Shown here piece after piece: positions 1 through 7,709 of a stretch of DNA of 41,646 nt; within the stretch, counting starts at the first letter, position 1, and every line of letters begins with the position of its first letter. Source of the stretch: a virus; the IMG/VR virus record IMGVR_UViG_3300036785_000350, positions 1-41,646 of that record, one strand, 5' to 3'. The notes under the pieces are model-generated. The model worked only from the letters and a program-made list of their open reading frames with translations. It made no database searches and was not told the origin of the DNA. A program made the position numbers and the translations under genes.

Positions 1-102
1 AGCGACATTTCCCCCTCTATCCTAATAACCGCAGGTCAAAGACTTATCCGGTAACGGGTTAGAACGGTGTCGTTTTAGGTAGCTTCAGGCGGCGAACCGC
101 GC

Positions 103-140
103 CAGCAAACCAGCAAACAACGCCAGCAAACTAGCAAACA
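103..140. repeat. Four AGCAAAC repeats upstream of the terminase genes
   Basis: The octamer CAGCAAAC occurs at 103-110, 111-118 and 124-131, followed by TAGCAAAC at 132-139. The array ends six bases before the first gene. A similar CAGCAAACAA occurs near the right edge (about 41569-41578). Short iterated motifs next to the small terminase gene are a common form of terminase recognition site, so a cos/pac-linked role is possible but unproven. The rest of 1-102 holds no gene I can support. Confidence 0.5.
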
Positions 141-144
141 TGAG

Positions 145-435
145 ATGAATATGGGCAGGCCACGCAGCATACGCACCATCGCCGGCACTGGCGACAGAAT
201 CGCCACCCTGAAAGCCCTGCGCCAACATCTAGCCGCCCGCATCGACGCATGCGACGACGACCGCGACTTAGCCGCCCTGTCACTACGGTTCACCGACGTC
301 CTTAACCAAATCCAAGCTGTCGGCGGCACATCGGACACCGAAACTGAGGTAATGGATGAGCTTGACCAGCGCCGCGCTTATCGGGGTGCAGAGCCCCCGC
401 GTCGAGCACGTACCCAAAATCGGCGCGTCACCTGA
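145..435 (+). CDS. terS: Terminase small subunit-like protein
   Basis: A 96-aa basic protein. The segment GDRIATLKALRQHLAARID followed by RDLAALSLRFTDVLNQIQ resembles the helical DNA-recognition subunit that actinophages encode just before the large terminase. It would bind the packaging site and load the motor. The 3' end overlaps the large subunit gene by 80 bases, which suggests translational coupling. ATG 145 has no clear Shine-Dalgarno; ATG 151 in the same frame is an alternative. Assignment rests on position and helix-rich composition, so it is family-level only. Confidence 0.75.
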   Translation: MNMGRPRSIRTIAGTGDRIATLKALRQHLAARIDACDDDRDLAALSLRFTDVLNQIQAVGGTSDTETEVMDELDQRRAYRGAEPPRRARTQNRRVT

Positions 436-1801
436 CGCCGACGATGCCGCCTATCTAGCGGCGAAGTACGGGCTGGAGCCGTTCGAGTGGCAGCGCCGCG
501 TCTTGGCCGGCTGGATGGGGATGCGCCCGAACGGCCGCTGGGCGGCGACGCGGTGCGGGCTCGCAGTGCCGCGACAAAACGGCAAAAACGCTGTCGTGGA
601 GATGCGGCAGCTGTACGGAATGTTGGTGCTGGGGGAGCGGTTCTTGCATACCGCGCATCAGGTGAAGACGGCGTCGAAATCGTTTCAGAGGTTGCTGTAT
701 TTTTTCGATAATCCGCGGATGTTCCCGAAACTGCATGCTCGCACAACGATGGTGCGTAAGGCCAACGGTCAAGAGGCTGTGTTTTTGGATAACGGGGGCT
801 CGTTTGAATTAGCTGCCCGGTCTAAAGGTGCTGGTCGCGGGTTCAGTGTCGATGTGCTGGTCTTGGACGAGGCGGAGGAGTTGTCGTCGGATGCGTTGGC
901 GGCGCTGAAGCCGACGATTTCGGCGTCTCCGAATCCGCAGACGATTTATTTGGGGACGCCGCCGTCGCCGGTGCATCAGGGGGAGATTTGGGCGCGGGTG
1001 CGTCAGGCTGGGCTGGCTGGTGAGGAGGAGCGGTTGTGTTGGCAGGAATGGGGTTGTCTGCCGGATGCTGATTTGGCGGATCGGGGGAACTGGGCGGCGG
1101 CGAATCCGTCGATGGGTTTGTTGATTGATCCGGAGACGATCGCGGATGAGTACAACGATTTTGATGAGGCGACGTTTGGCCGTGAGCGGGCGGGTATGTG
1201 GGACGATCCGACAACGGCGCGGATTATTTCGGCGGATTCGTGGGCAGTGTGCGCGGCGCCGTTGCTAGTGGATGCTGGCGGTGAGGTTGCGATCGCTGTG
1301 GATGTGGCGCCGGATCGGCGTTCAGGGTCGATTTCTGTGGCATCGTGGACTACTGACGATTTGCCGTTTGTCGATTTGGTGAAGAAATTCAGTGAACCGG
1401 AGTGGGCGGTACGGAAGATCGTCGATATGTGTGATCGCCATGATGTGCGGGCGGTGGTCGTTGATGCTGCGTCGCCGTCAGCGTCGTTGGTGGACCCGTT
1501 GCGTCAGCGTGGGGTTGCGGTAACGGTGACGACGCTGCGGCAGATGTGCGCGGCGTGCGGCGGATTTTATGATGCGGTGATAGATGGTCGGCTGCGTCAT
1601 TTGGATGACGTGGATTTAAATTTTGCGTTGTCGGTTGCGCGTAAGCGGCCGATTGGTGATGCCGGGTGGGGATGGTGCCGCAAAACTAGCGATTCTGATA
1701 TCACGCCGGTGATGACGGCGACGTTGGCGTTGTGGGGTTTGACGTCTTCGGAGATTGAGGAGAAGCCGCGGATCCGGTCTGGGCGTGCGGTGTTCGTCTA
1801 G
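356..1801 (+). CDS. terL: Terminase large subunit (ATPase/nuclease)
   Basis: 481 aa, the normal length for a TerL of siphophages. It powers DNA translocation into the prohead and cuts the concatemer. The N-terminal ATPase shows a Walker A variant VPRQNGKN (residues 71-78), a Walker B VLVLDEAE (167-174) and a coupling motif YLGTP (198-202). The C-terminal half carries an acidic RNase H-like nuclease start, AIAVDVAPD, near residue 313. ATG 356 is chosen because GAGG lies seven bases upstream inside terS; GTG at 386 is a weaker alternative. Codon style changes noticeably after about base 640, from C-ending to G/T-ending codons. Confidence 0.95.
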   Translation: MSLTSAALIGVQSPRVEHVPKIGASPDADDAAYLAAKYGLEPFEWQRRVLAGWMGMRPNGRWAATRCGLAVPRQNGKNAVVEMRQLYGMLVLGERFLHTAHQVKTASKSFQRLLYFFDNPRMFPKLHARTTMVRKANGQEAVFLDNGGSFELAARSKGAGRGFSVDVLVLDEAEELSSDALAALKPTISASPNPQTIYLGTPPSPVHQGEIWARVRQAGLAGEEERLCWQEWGCLPDADLADRGNWAAANPSMGLLIDPETIADEYNDFDEATFGRERAGMWDDPTTARIISADSWAVCAAPLLVDAGGEVAIAVDVAPDRRSGSISVASWTTDDLPFVDLVKKFSEPEWAVRKIVDMCDRHDVRAVVVDAASPSASLVDPLRQRGVAVTVTTLRQMCAACGGFYDAVIDGRLRHLDDVDLNFALSVARKRPIGDAGWGWCRKTSDSDITPVMTATLALWGLTSSEIEEKPRIRSGRAVFV

Positions 1802-1810
1802 GGATAGGTG

Positions 1811-2077
1811 ATGGTGATGGCAGCGAAGAAACCCGCGAAAGTGGTGGCGAATACGAAGGCGCCCACCGGCTCGTATGCGGTCACGAAAAATGTTGGCGGG
1901 AAGACGGTGAAGAAGTATCCGGTGAACACGCCGGCGCGGGCGCGTAGCGCGATCTCGTATGTGGGTCAGTATGGGACGCCGGCGGAGAAGGCGGCGGTGT
2001 ATGCGAAGGTGAAGTCGACGTATCCGGCGTTGGCGAAGCGGTCGAGTGTGATTAAGACTCCGAAGAAAGGCAAATAA
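1811..2077 (+). CDS. Small Lys-rich protein between terminase and portal
   Basis: 88 aa, strongly basic, with the segment KYPVNTPARARSAISYVGQY followed by TPAEKAAVYAKVKSTYP. A short Lys-rich protein with a K-Y-P and AEK-x-AV-x-AKVK pattern is found in several actinophages and in bacterial proteins of unknown function. ATG 1811 has AGGG at 1800-1803; GTG 1808 and ATG 1817 are also possible. It ends two bases before the next small gene. A DNA-binding or packaging accessory role would be a guess. Confidence 0.65.
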   Translation: MVMAAKKPAKVVANTKAPTGSYAVTKNVGGKTVKKYPVNTPARARSAISYVGQYGTPAEKAAVYAKVKSTYPALAKRSSVIKTPKKGK

Positions 2078-2079
2078 TC

Positions 2080-2250
2080 ATGGCGTCGAATGACAAAGCT
2101 GGTACGTCGCACAATGGTTGGGTGTTGTCGGTGGCGCCGCCTGGGTCGACGCCGGGGCAGAAGTATGAGGGTGTCGGTAGTGGTGCGGGTGCGGTGGTTG
2201 CGGCGCCGCCTGGCTCGACGCCGGCGCAGAAATATCAGGGAACCCGGTAG
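2080..2250 (+). CDS. 56-aa protein with a duplicated APPGSTP motif
   Basis: A short gene that starts at ATG 2080, two bases after the preceding stop, and ends with TAG at 2248-2250. The protein carries the same block twice: VAPPGSTPGQKYEG (residues 18-31) and AAPPGSTPAQKYQG (41-54). The spacer is Gly/Ser-rich. It is in the correct place and orientation for the head operon, and its codon style matches the neighbouring genes. No function is known to me; the repeat looks like a short binding motif or linear peptide. Confidence 0.7.
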   Translation: MASNDKAGTSHNGWVLSVAPPGSTPGQKYEGVGSGAGAVVAAPPGSTPAQKYQGTR

Positions 2251-2270
2251 GGCGGTAAGCGTACAAGCTG

Positions 2271-3761
2271 ATGCTTGACCAAGACGATATCCGGCGCCTG
2301 TTCGGGAACATGTGGACGCTGAACCAGACCGAACGGTTGTGGCTGGACCGCATCTACGGCTATGTGACCGGGGTTTTGGGGAAGCCGGAGGTGCCGGATG
2401 GGTCGCCGCAGGAGATTGAGGATTTGTGTCGGTTGTCGATTAAGAATGTGCTTGGGCTGGTGCGGGATTCGTTTGCGCAGAATTTGTCGGTGATCGGGTA
2501 TCACACGGCGTTGGCGCAGGAGAACGGGCCGGCGTGGGATATGTGGCAGCGGAATCGGATGGATGCGCGGCAGGCGGAGGTGTATCGGCCGGCGATCACG
2601 TATGGCGCCGGGTATGTGATCGTGACGAAGGATCCGGATAGCGGCGACTCGATATGGCGGTGCAAGTCTCCGCGGCAGCTGCTGGCGACCTATGAGGATC
2701 CGTCGATTGACTTGTGGCCGACCTACGGGCTGGAGGTGTGGATTGATCAGGGCGACGCCAAGGCGCATTGGGTCGGTCGCATGTATGACGACGAGTACAT
2801 TTACCCGCTGGCGTTGGGCGGGTTGCAGGTGTTGCCGATCGACCAGTATGCGACGTCGATTGTGCGGACGGCGACGATTCAGGAATTCGGGGAGCCGATC
2901 CGCCATGGCGGGGATCAGTGCCCGATCGTCAGGTTTGTGAACGGGCGGGATCCTGATGACATGATTGTGGGGGAGATCGCCCCGTTGATGCGGACGCAGC
3001 AGGCGATTAACTGCGTCAACTTCGACCGGCTACTCGTATCCAGGTTTGGGGCGTTTCCGCAGAAGGTGATTACCGGCTGGTCGGCGGCCACCAGCGTCGT
3101 GCTCGAAGCGTCGGCGAAGCGGGTATGGGCGTTCGATGATCCTGGCGTGGAAGCACACTCATTCCCGCCCGCATCGCTCGAGCAGTACAACGGTGTGATT
3201 CAGGAGATGACCGAGGCGTTGGCGTTGACGGCGCAAATCAGCCCGCATCAGATCACCGGGAAGATGATCAACATGTCCGCGGAGGCGCTGGCGGCGGCGG
3301 AGGCGAATCAGCAGCGGAAGCTGCAATCCAAGCGCGACGGGTTCGGGGAATCCTGGGAACAGGTATTCCGGCTGGCCGCCGCGATTGAGGGCGACACCGC
3401 CAGCGCGGAGGACACGAGCTCGGAGGTGGTGTGGCGGGATACGGAGGCGCGGGCGTTCGGGGCGATCGTCGACGGGATCACGAAACTGTCAGCGGCGGGG
3501 ATCCCGATCGAGGAACTTGTTGACATGGTTCCTGGTGTGACGCAGCAGAAGATCGAGTCGATTAAGGCTGCGTTGCGGATGGGTCAGGTCAACGAGTTGA
3601 TTAAGTCGTTGAGTCAGCCAGCGCCAGGCACGGTCGGTATGCCGCCTGGCGCGCCGGCGCCGCCTGCCGTTACTACCCCAGCAGCCGCGGCGGCGCCGGC
3701 CCCTAATCCGGCGAACATGCCCCGGGCCGGCGCGGCGCGTAATGCGATGGTGACCGCCTAA
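2271..3761 (+). CDS. Portal protein
   Basis: 496 aa, in the place and size of the SPP1 gp6-like portal family. It would form the dodecameric vertex through which DNA is packaged and to which the neck binds. Recognisable features are the N-terminal helix region with TERLWLDRIYGYVTG, the segment ITYGAGYVIVTKDPDSG, and a C-terminal low-complexity Pro/Ala tail (about residues 440-490). Its stop shares a base with the MuF start (TAATG at 3759-3763), indicating coupled translation. Confidence 0.93.
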   Translation: MLDQDDIRRLFGNMWTLNQTERLWLDRIYGYVTGVLGKPEVPDGSPQEIEDLCRLSIKNVLGLVRDSFAQNLSVIGYHTALAQENGPAWDMWQRNRMDARQAEVYRPAITYGAGYVIVTKDPDSGDSIWRCKSPRQLLATYEDPSIDLWPTYGLEVWIDQGDAKAHWVGRMYDDEYIYPLALGGLQVLPIDQYATSIVRTATIQEFGEPIRHGGDQCPIVRFVNGRDPDDMIVGEIAPLMRTQQAINCVNFDRLLVSRFGAFPQKVITGWSAATSVVLEASAKRVWAFDDPGVEAHSFPPASLEQYNGVIQEMTEALALTAQISPHQITGKMINMSAEALAAAEANQQRKLQSKRDGFGESWEQVFRLAAAIEGDTASAEDTSSEVVWRDTEARAFGAIVDGITKLSAAGIPIEELVDMVPGVTQQKIESIKAALRMGQVNELIKSLSQPAPGTVGMPPGAPAPPAVTTPAAAAAPAPNPANMPRAGAARNAMVTA

Positions 3762-4504
3762 TGCCCACCGTCGGGGAAGTCGCCAACTTTCAGCGGATCC
3801 TGCACCAGTTATCGGCGGGCGCCGGAAACGTCGTCAGACGGATGCTGGACGCCACACCGACCGATCAGGTACCCGATGTATACCCAGCCGCTGTTGACCC
3901 GTACCTGGCCGCCTCAGCCCAGGTAACGACCCACTGGTATCAAAGCCTGAACCAGACGGCGCCATACGCGGCACAACCCGGCCCGTTGCCACCCGCTGAC
4001 CAGTTGTCGCAGAACGCGCGTTACGCGTTGTCCACCGACAATCCGTTCGGCGCGCTGTCGATGGCCACGGATCGGCATGTGTTCCAAACATCTGGAGTGA
4101 CGGTCGCGCACAACGCCGACCGGGAGCACGTCCGCTACGGCCGCTACGCGTCGGCGACGGCATGCGCGTTCTGCCGACTCCTAGCCACCCGCAGCACCTT
4201 GTATAGCAGCGAAACGGCCGCCACCCGCGTCGTTGGGCGCGCTGGCCGTACCCGTGGAACACGCAAAATCGGCGACGCATATCACGACAACTGCCACTGC
4301 GTCGCCGTCCCCATCCGGCCCGGCGACGACTACCACCCACCCGACTACGTCCAAGGCTGGCAAGCCGACTACGAGAACGCTATGCGCGACGACGACGTCC
4401 ACAGCTTCGACCAAATCGTGAACCACATGCGGCGCACCGAATACGCCCGCACACATGAACCGGCAGAACCCGAATCGGTGTTCGCCGGCCTACACCAAAA
4501 CTGA
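3761..4504 (+). CDS. MuF-like capsid maturation/minor head protein
   Basis: 247 aa, immediately after portal, the usual position of MuF homologues. It contains the diagnostic Cys/His signature: CAFC (residues 135-138) and YHDNCHCVAVP (174-184), separated by a basic loop. Members are minor head proteins that act in early DNA injection or head assembly. The N-terminal 130 residues are helical and less conserved. It overlaps the portal gene by one base. Confidence 0.9.
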   Translation: MPTVGEVANFQRILHQLSAGAGNVVRRMLDATPTDQVPDVYPAAVDPYLAASAQVTTHWYQSLNQTAPYAAQPGPLPPADQLSQNARYALSTDNPFGALSMATDRHVFQTSGVTVAHNADREHVRYGRYASATACAFCRLLATRSTLYSSETAATRVVGRAGRTRGTRKIGDAYHDNCHCVAVPIRPGDDYHPPDYVQGWQADYENAMRDDDVHSFDQIVNHMRRTEYARTHEPAEPESVFAGLHQN

Positions 4505-4536
4505 CGCCACAACACCCGGCGGAAAACAAGGGTGGC

Positions 4537-4594
4537 AACTGCCCGACGGGGCAGGCTAAACAATCACGGTAACTGCCCGACGGGGCAGGCTAAA
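4537..4594 (+). repeat. Two tandem hairpin repeats before the scaffold gene
   Basis: A 24-base direct repeat (AACTGCCCGACGGGGCAG plus GCTAAA) occurs at 4537-4560 and again at 4571-4594, 34 bases apart. Each copy contains a perfect six-base stem, CTGCCC/GGGCAG, around the loop GACG. They fill the only untranslated gap in the head operon, between MuF and scaffold. Possible roles are transcript attenuation or mRNA processing that sets capsid-gene dosage. There is no T-tract, so a classical intrinsic terminator is unlikely. Confidence 0.7.
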
Positions 4595-4610
4595 ACCACG
4601 GATAGAGTCA

Positions 4611-5108
4611 ATGACCCAACCAGAACCCGAACACGATGACGCACTCGAAACACCGTCTACTGCAACGGATTTCGAGGCGATCACGTCTAAAGAACACTTA
4701 GACAAGATCATCGCGGCGGCACGCAAAAAAGACAAAGCCGTCATCGCCGAACTGCAACCAAAAGCGCGACGCCTCGCCGAGCTTGAGCAAGCCAACCTCA
4801 CCGAATCCGAGAAACAAACCCAACGGATACGGGACCTGGAAAGCCAACTCCAACAACGCGAAACCGCCGAACTACGCTACAACGTAGCCTCGGCGAAAGG
4901 TGTTCCAGCAGAACGCATCACGGGCACAACCCGCGAAGAGTTGGAGCAGTCAGCCGACGACCTGTTGGCGTTCATCAACGAACGGGCCAAAACCCAAACT
5001 AGAACACCGAAACCTGTTGGTAGTTCAGGCGCCAGCAACACGGACAACCGTTTGGATCCTAAGGAACGGGCCGCCGCCGCTATGCGCCAATACTATTCAT
5101 CAACCTGA
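4611..5108 (+). CDS. Scaffold protein
   Basis: 165 aa, acidic N-terminus, then a long charged coiled-coil region (about residues 30-90, rich in E, K, Q, R), then a flexible C-terminal tail ending in a small basic helix. This composition and the position just before the major capsid gene are those of phage scaffolding proteins, which direct prohead assembly and bind capsid through the C-terminal helix. The start is ATG 4611 preceded by a weak GATAGAG ribosome site. Confidence 0.88.
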   Translation: MTQPEPEHDDALETPSTATDFEAITSKEHLDKIIAAARKKDKAVIAELQPKARRLAELEQANLTESEKQTQRIRDLESQLQQRETAELRYNVASAKGVPAERITGTTREELEQSADDLLAFINERAKTQTRTPKPVGSSGASNTDNRLDPKERAAAAMRQYYSST

Positions 5109-5132
5109 ATTTGGAAGGAACAGTGAGCCGTC

Positions 5133-6050
5133 ATGGCTGACATTACCCGCGCGCAACTCGCCACCCTCATCCAAGAGGCATACTCTCATGTCCTGCTGGA
5201 TGCGGCTGTGACGACTTCCTGTGCGCTGCAAGCATTCCCGACCGTAAACATGGGAACAAAACTGACCCACCTTCCGGTGCTCGCGACGCTGCCGGTAGCC
5301 GGGTGGGTGACAGAGAATGAGCCGCCCGACACGACGGGCGCCAAACCGACCAGCACCGTGGGTTGGGTTGACCGCACCCTGGTCGCCGAAGAGATCGCCG
5401 TGATCATCCCCATTCACGAGAACGTGTTGGAGGACGCGAGTGTGGATTTGATCACCGAAATCACTATGCGCGGCGGGGAAGCCATCGGCGAAATCCTGGA
5501 CTTGGCGGTGCTGTTCGGTGTCAATAAGCCCGCATCGTGGGTGTCGGCTGACTTGTTCACCGCGTCGACGGCGGCCACCCAAACCACCCCCGGTAACACG
5601 CCGGCGGTGGCGGCGGGCGCCAAGGACATCGTCGGCGCGGTGAACACCGCGTCACGGGAGCTGGCCAACGTCGGTTTGATACCGGATACGATCATTGCGC
5701 CGTTGACGTTCCGCTACGACGTCGAGCAGATCCGCGACAGCATGGGTCAACCGATCTTCCGTAACGAGCAGTTCGCCGGCTACAACACGGTGTTGTGCCG
5801 TAACGCGGCGTGGAACCCGGCGAACGCGGTGCTGTTCGTCGCCGACTCGCGGCGGATGCGGATCGGTGTGCGCCAGGATATTCAGGTCAAGATTTTGGAT
5901 CAGGCCACCATCGGCACCACCAATCTCGCCGAGCGCGACATGATCGCCGTTCGAATGAAGGCGAGATATGCATGGGTGCTGGGTATTTCGGCGACGCGCC
6001 GTAATGCGAACGCTAGTCCTGTGGCCGCGGTGGTTCCATCGGGTAGCTGA
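5133..6050 (+). CDS. Major capsid protein (HK97 fold)
   Basis: 305 aa, typical of short HK97-fold capsid proteins without a protease domain. It follows scaffold and has the highly expressed ribosome site GGAAGGA at 5113-5119. Conserved-looking elements are VAEEIAVIIPIHENVLEDA in the P-domain helix/loop region, IRDSMGQPIFRN, and the C-terminal RARYAWVLG-like segment (MKARYAWVLGISATR). It forms the icosahedral shell. Its TGA overlaps the next ATG. Confidence 0.93.
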   Translation: MADITRAQLATLIQEAYSHVLLDAAVTTSCALQAFPTVNMGTKLTHLPVLATLPVAGWVTENEPPDTTGAKPTSTVGWVDRTLVAEEIAVIIPIHENVLEDASVDLITEITMRGGEAIGEILDLAVLFGVNKPASWVSADLFTASTAATQTTPGNTPAVAAGAKDIVGAVNTASRELANVGLIPDTIIAPLTFRYDVEQIRDSMGQPIFRNEQFAGYNTVLCRNAAWNPANAVLFVADSRRMRIGVRQDIQVKILDQATIGTTNLAERDMIAVRMKARYAWVLGISATRRNANASPVAAVVPSGS

Positions 6051-6862
6051 TGACATCAGCAACATCACCGACGCCGCCGTACGCCGCAGCCAGCGACGTG
6101 CAGGCCGCTTTGGGGCGCCCGATTGATCCCTCCATCGACCTGACCTTTTTGCTGCTGACCGCATCGGATTTGGTGGCTGGCTACCTCAACGGGCAGGTCC
6201 CCAACCCGATTCCTAACATGCTTCTGCGGGTTACTGCCGAAGTGGTGGCCAATGTGCTCAACCGGCCGCAGACGCCACCGGACCCCACCGACAACGCCTA
6301 CACCTTGAGCGGCTTCGCCTACCAGGTGGGGCCGTCGTCGGTGGGTCCGTGGCTCAACGCGTCGCAGCAGGAACGCCTCGACCTGTTCCGGTCCGGCGGC
6401 CTGTACCAGCTGGAAATGTTCTCCGAGATCATCGGTACGGATGTGTCGACGGATATCATGGATTCGTTTGACCCGTTCGCCGGGACTGACCTGACGAATA
6501 TGGGTGGCGGCGGGACGATTCCGGTGCAGGGCAGCGGCACCAACGAGATTCAGCACATCAGCATCACCGGCGCCCCGACTTCCGGTGCGTTCATTATCGA
6601 ATTCTCGTTGGCGTTTACCACGCCGATCCTCTACAACCCCACCGCTTCGGCGATTCAGGGTGCGTTGGCGTCGCTGTCCACCATCGGTTTCGGAAATGTG
6701 ATCGTGACCCAAAACCCGGTGGGGGCAGCGGAGTTTGATGTGGAGTTTGTGGGCGCGCTGGCCGGCTTTAGTCTGTCTTTGATGAGCGTCGACAATTACA
6801 CGTTGCCGGTCGGCGCCGGCGTTGGTATCAGCCGCGTTCAGATGGGCGGGCAGGGTTCGTGA
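6050..6862 (+). CDS. Head-tail adaptor with an extra C-terminal beta domain
   Basis: 270 aa. Residues 1-150 are a helical connector protein of the type that docks below the portal (ASDVQAALGRPID ... TAEVVANVLNRP). Residues 165-270 form a separate module beginning NEIQHISITGAPTSGAF and containing YNPTASAIQGALASL and GFGNVIVTQNP; this pattern recurs as an add-on Ig-like or decoration-type domain in many phage structural proteins. A Gly-rich hinge (MGGGGTIPVQGSG) joins the two. The stop overlaps the next GTG start. Confidence 0.8.
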   Translation: MTSATSPTPPYAAASDVQAALGRPIDPSIDLTFLLLTASDLVAGYLNGQVPNPIPNMLLRVTAEVVANVLNRPQTPPDPTDNAYTLSGFAYQVGPSSVGPWLNASQQERLDLFRSGGLYQLEMFSEIIGTDVSTDIMDSFDPFAGTDLTNMGGGGTIPVQGSGTNEIQHISITGAPTSGAFIIEFSLAFTTPILYNPTASAIQGALASLSTIGFGNVIVTQNPVGAAEFDVEFVGALAGFSLSLMSVDNYTLPVGAGVGISRVQMGGQGS

Positions 6863-7038
6863 TCACGGTGCGCCGGGTCGGGGACTTGTCGCTGTCGTTC
6901 GCCGAGGCGCGGCGGGTGTCGACTGATGAGCACAACAATCTGGAAATTTGGGCTGGCGACGACGGCGACGAACTGTTGTATATCTGCGCCGCTGATCGCT
7001 GGTTCGAAGTGACAGTCGAGGAGGAAGCCGAATCCTGA
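6859..7038 (+). CDS. 59-aa neck-region protein, function unknown
   Basis: Starts with GTG 6859 overlapping the adaptor stop (GTGA) and ends with TGA 7036-7038, whose last base is the first of the next ATG. The acidic protein (residues 24-59 include many D and E) has no motif I recognise. The overlap at both ends and conserved coding style make it a real gene of the connector operon. It may be a head-tail stopper or an assembly helper, but nothing in the sequence decides this. Confidence 0.7.
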   Translation: MITVRRVGDLSLSFAEARRVSTDEHNNLEIWAGDDGDELLYICAADRWFEVTVEEEAES

Positions 7039-7310
7039 TGGCACCTACACCCACCGGCATCAGCGGCACCGTCAGGCTTGAATGGGTGCCCGGCGCGTTG
7101 AAGCAATGCCGCAACTCCGGGCCGTCAATGGCACTCGTGAATCAGTTAGGCAGCAAGTATCTGGCCAAAGCCAACGGCACGGGCGGCGGCTACCTGCTCG
7201 GTCTGCACATGGTGGCGGGCACCAAATACATCGCCAACGTCTACACCGCGACCGGGAAAGCCATGCACTCCAATGCGGTGAACCAAACCCTGGCGAAACT
7301 GTTGCCGTGA
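7038..7310 (+). CDS. Head-tail connector/neck protein
   Basis: 90 aa. It lies between the adaptor and the tail terminator, where mycobacteriophages place a small connector. The protein begins with a Pro-rich segment and has a basic central part (LVNQLGSKYLAKANG). A C-terminal stretch with KYIANVYTATGKAMHSNAV suggests an alpha/beta fold like the small gp10-type neck proteins. Translation is coupled on both sides by overlapping stop and start codons. Confidence 0.7.
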   Translation: MAPTPTGISGTVRLEWVPGALKQCRNSGPSMALVNQLGSKYLAKANGTGGGYLLGLHMVAGTKYIANVYTATGKAMHSNAVNQTLAKLLP

Positions 7311-7699
7311 GTCAGTGGCCCGTACCCAAGCCGGCGCTCAAGGCCGCGATAGCGGTATTGCGGGCCGCACTGGATCCCAGCGTAGGCGTGGCCACCGTTG
7401 AACCGCGGGTATGGCCGCGCCTGTTTGTCAAAGTCACTCGGGCCGGCGGCGGCCGGCAACTCATCAACACCGACGTCGCCCGCCTTCTCGTCGAGTGCTA
7501 CGCAGACAGCGACGCGGCCTGCGAGACGCTGACCAACCAGTGCCGGGCGGCGCTGGCCAGCACCCAAGGCACCACCTTCGATGGGGTGTTTCTGCGCGGC
7601 TACGACAACGAGCAAGGCCCTGTGCAACTGGCCAACCCGAATGTCACCGATCATCGCCGCTGGCAGTTCCAAGGCGACCTCCTCGTGTCAACCAACTAA
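7307..7699 (+). CDS. Tail terminator protein
   Basis: 130 aa from GTG 7307, which overlaps the preceding TGA; upstream in-frame ATGs would lie inside the previous gene and are rejected. The order beta-strand (VEPRVWPRLFVKVTRAGG), helix (DVARLLVECYADSDAACET), and a late WQFQGDLLVST strand is that of tail terminator proteins related to lambda gpU, which cap the tail tube and join it to the head. It is the last gene before the major tail protein apart from an inserted HNH gene. Confidence 0.82.
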   Translation: MSQWPVPKPALKAAIAVLRAALDPSVGVATVEPRVWPRLFVKVTRAGGGRQLINTDVARLLVECYADSDAACETLTNQCRAALASTQGTTFDGVFLRGYDNEQGPVQLANPNVTDHRRWQFQGDLLVSTN

Positions 7700-7709
7700 A
7701 ATCATTCCT

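Noticed and set aside
843-1214. A 123-aa Pro/Ser-rich leftward frame
   Set aside because: It is the antisense shadow of the G-rich large terminase gene, with biased composition and no start signals.
2090-2278. A 62-aa Arg-rich frame
   Set aside because: It is an out-of-frame shadow of the 56-aa APPGSTP gene at 2080-2250.
4530-4600. Hairpins as classic intrinsic terminators
   Set aside because: Neither is followed by a T-run and the downstream scaffold and capsid genes must be transcribed through them.
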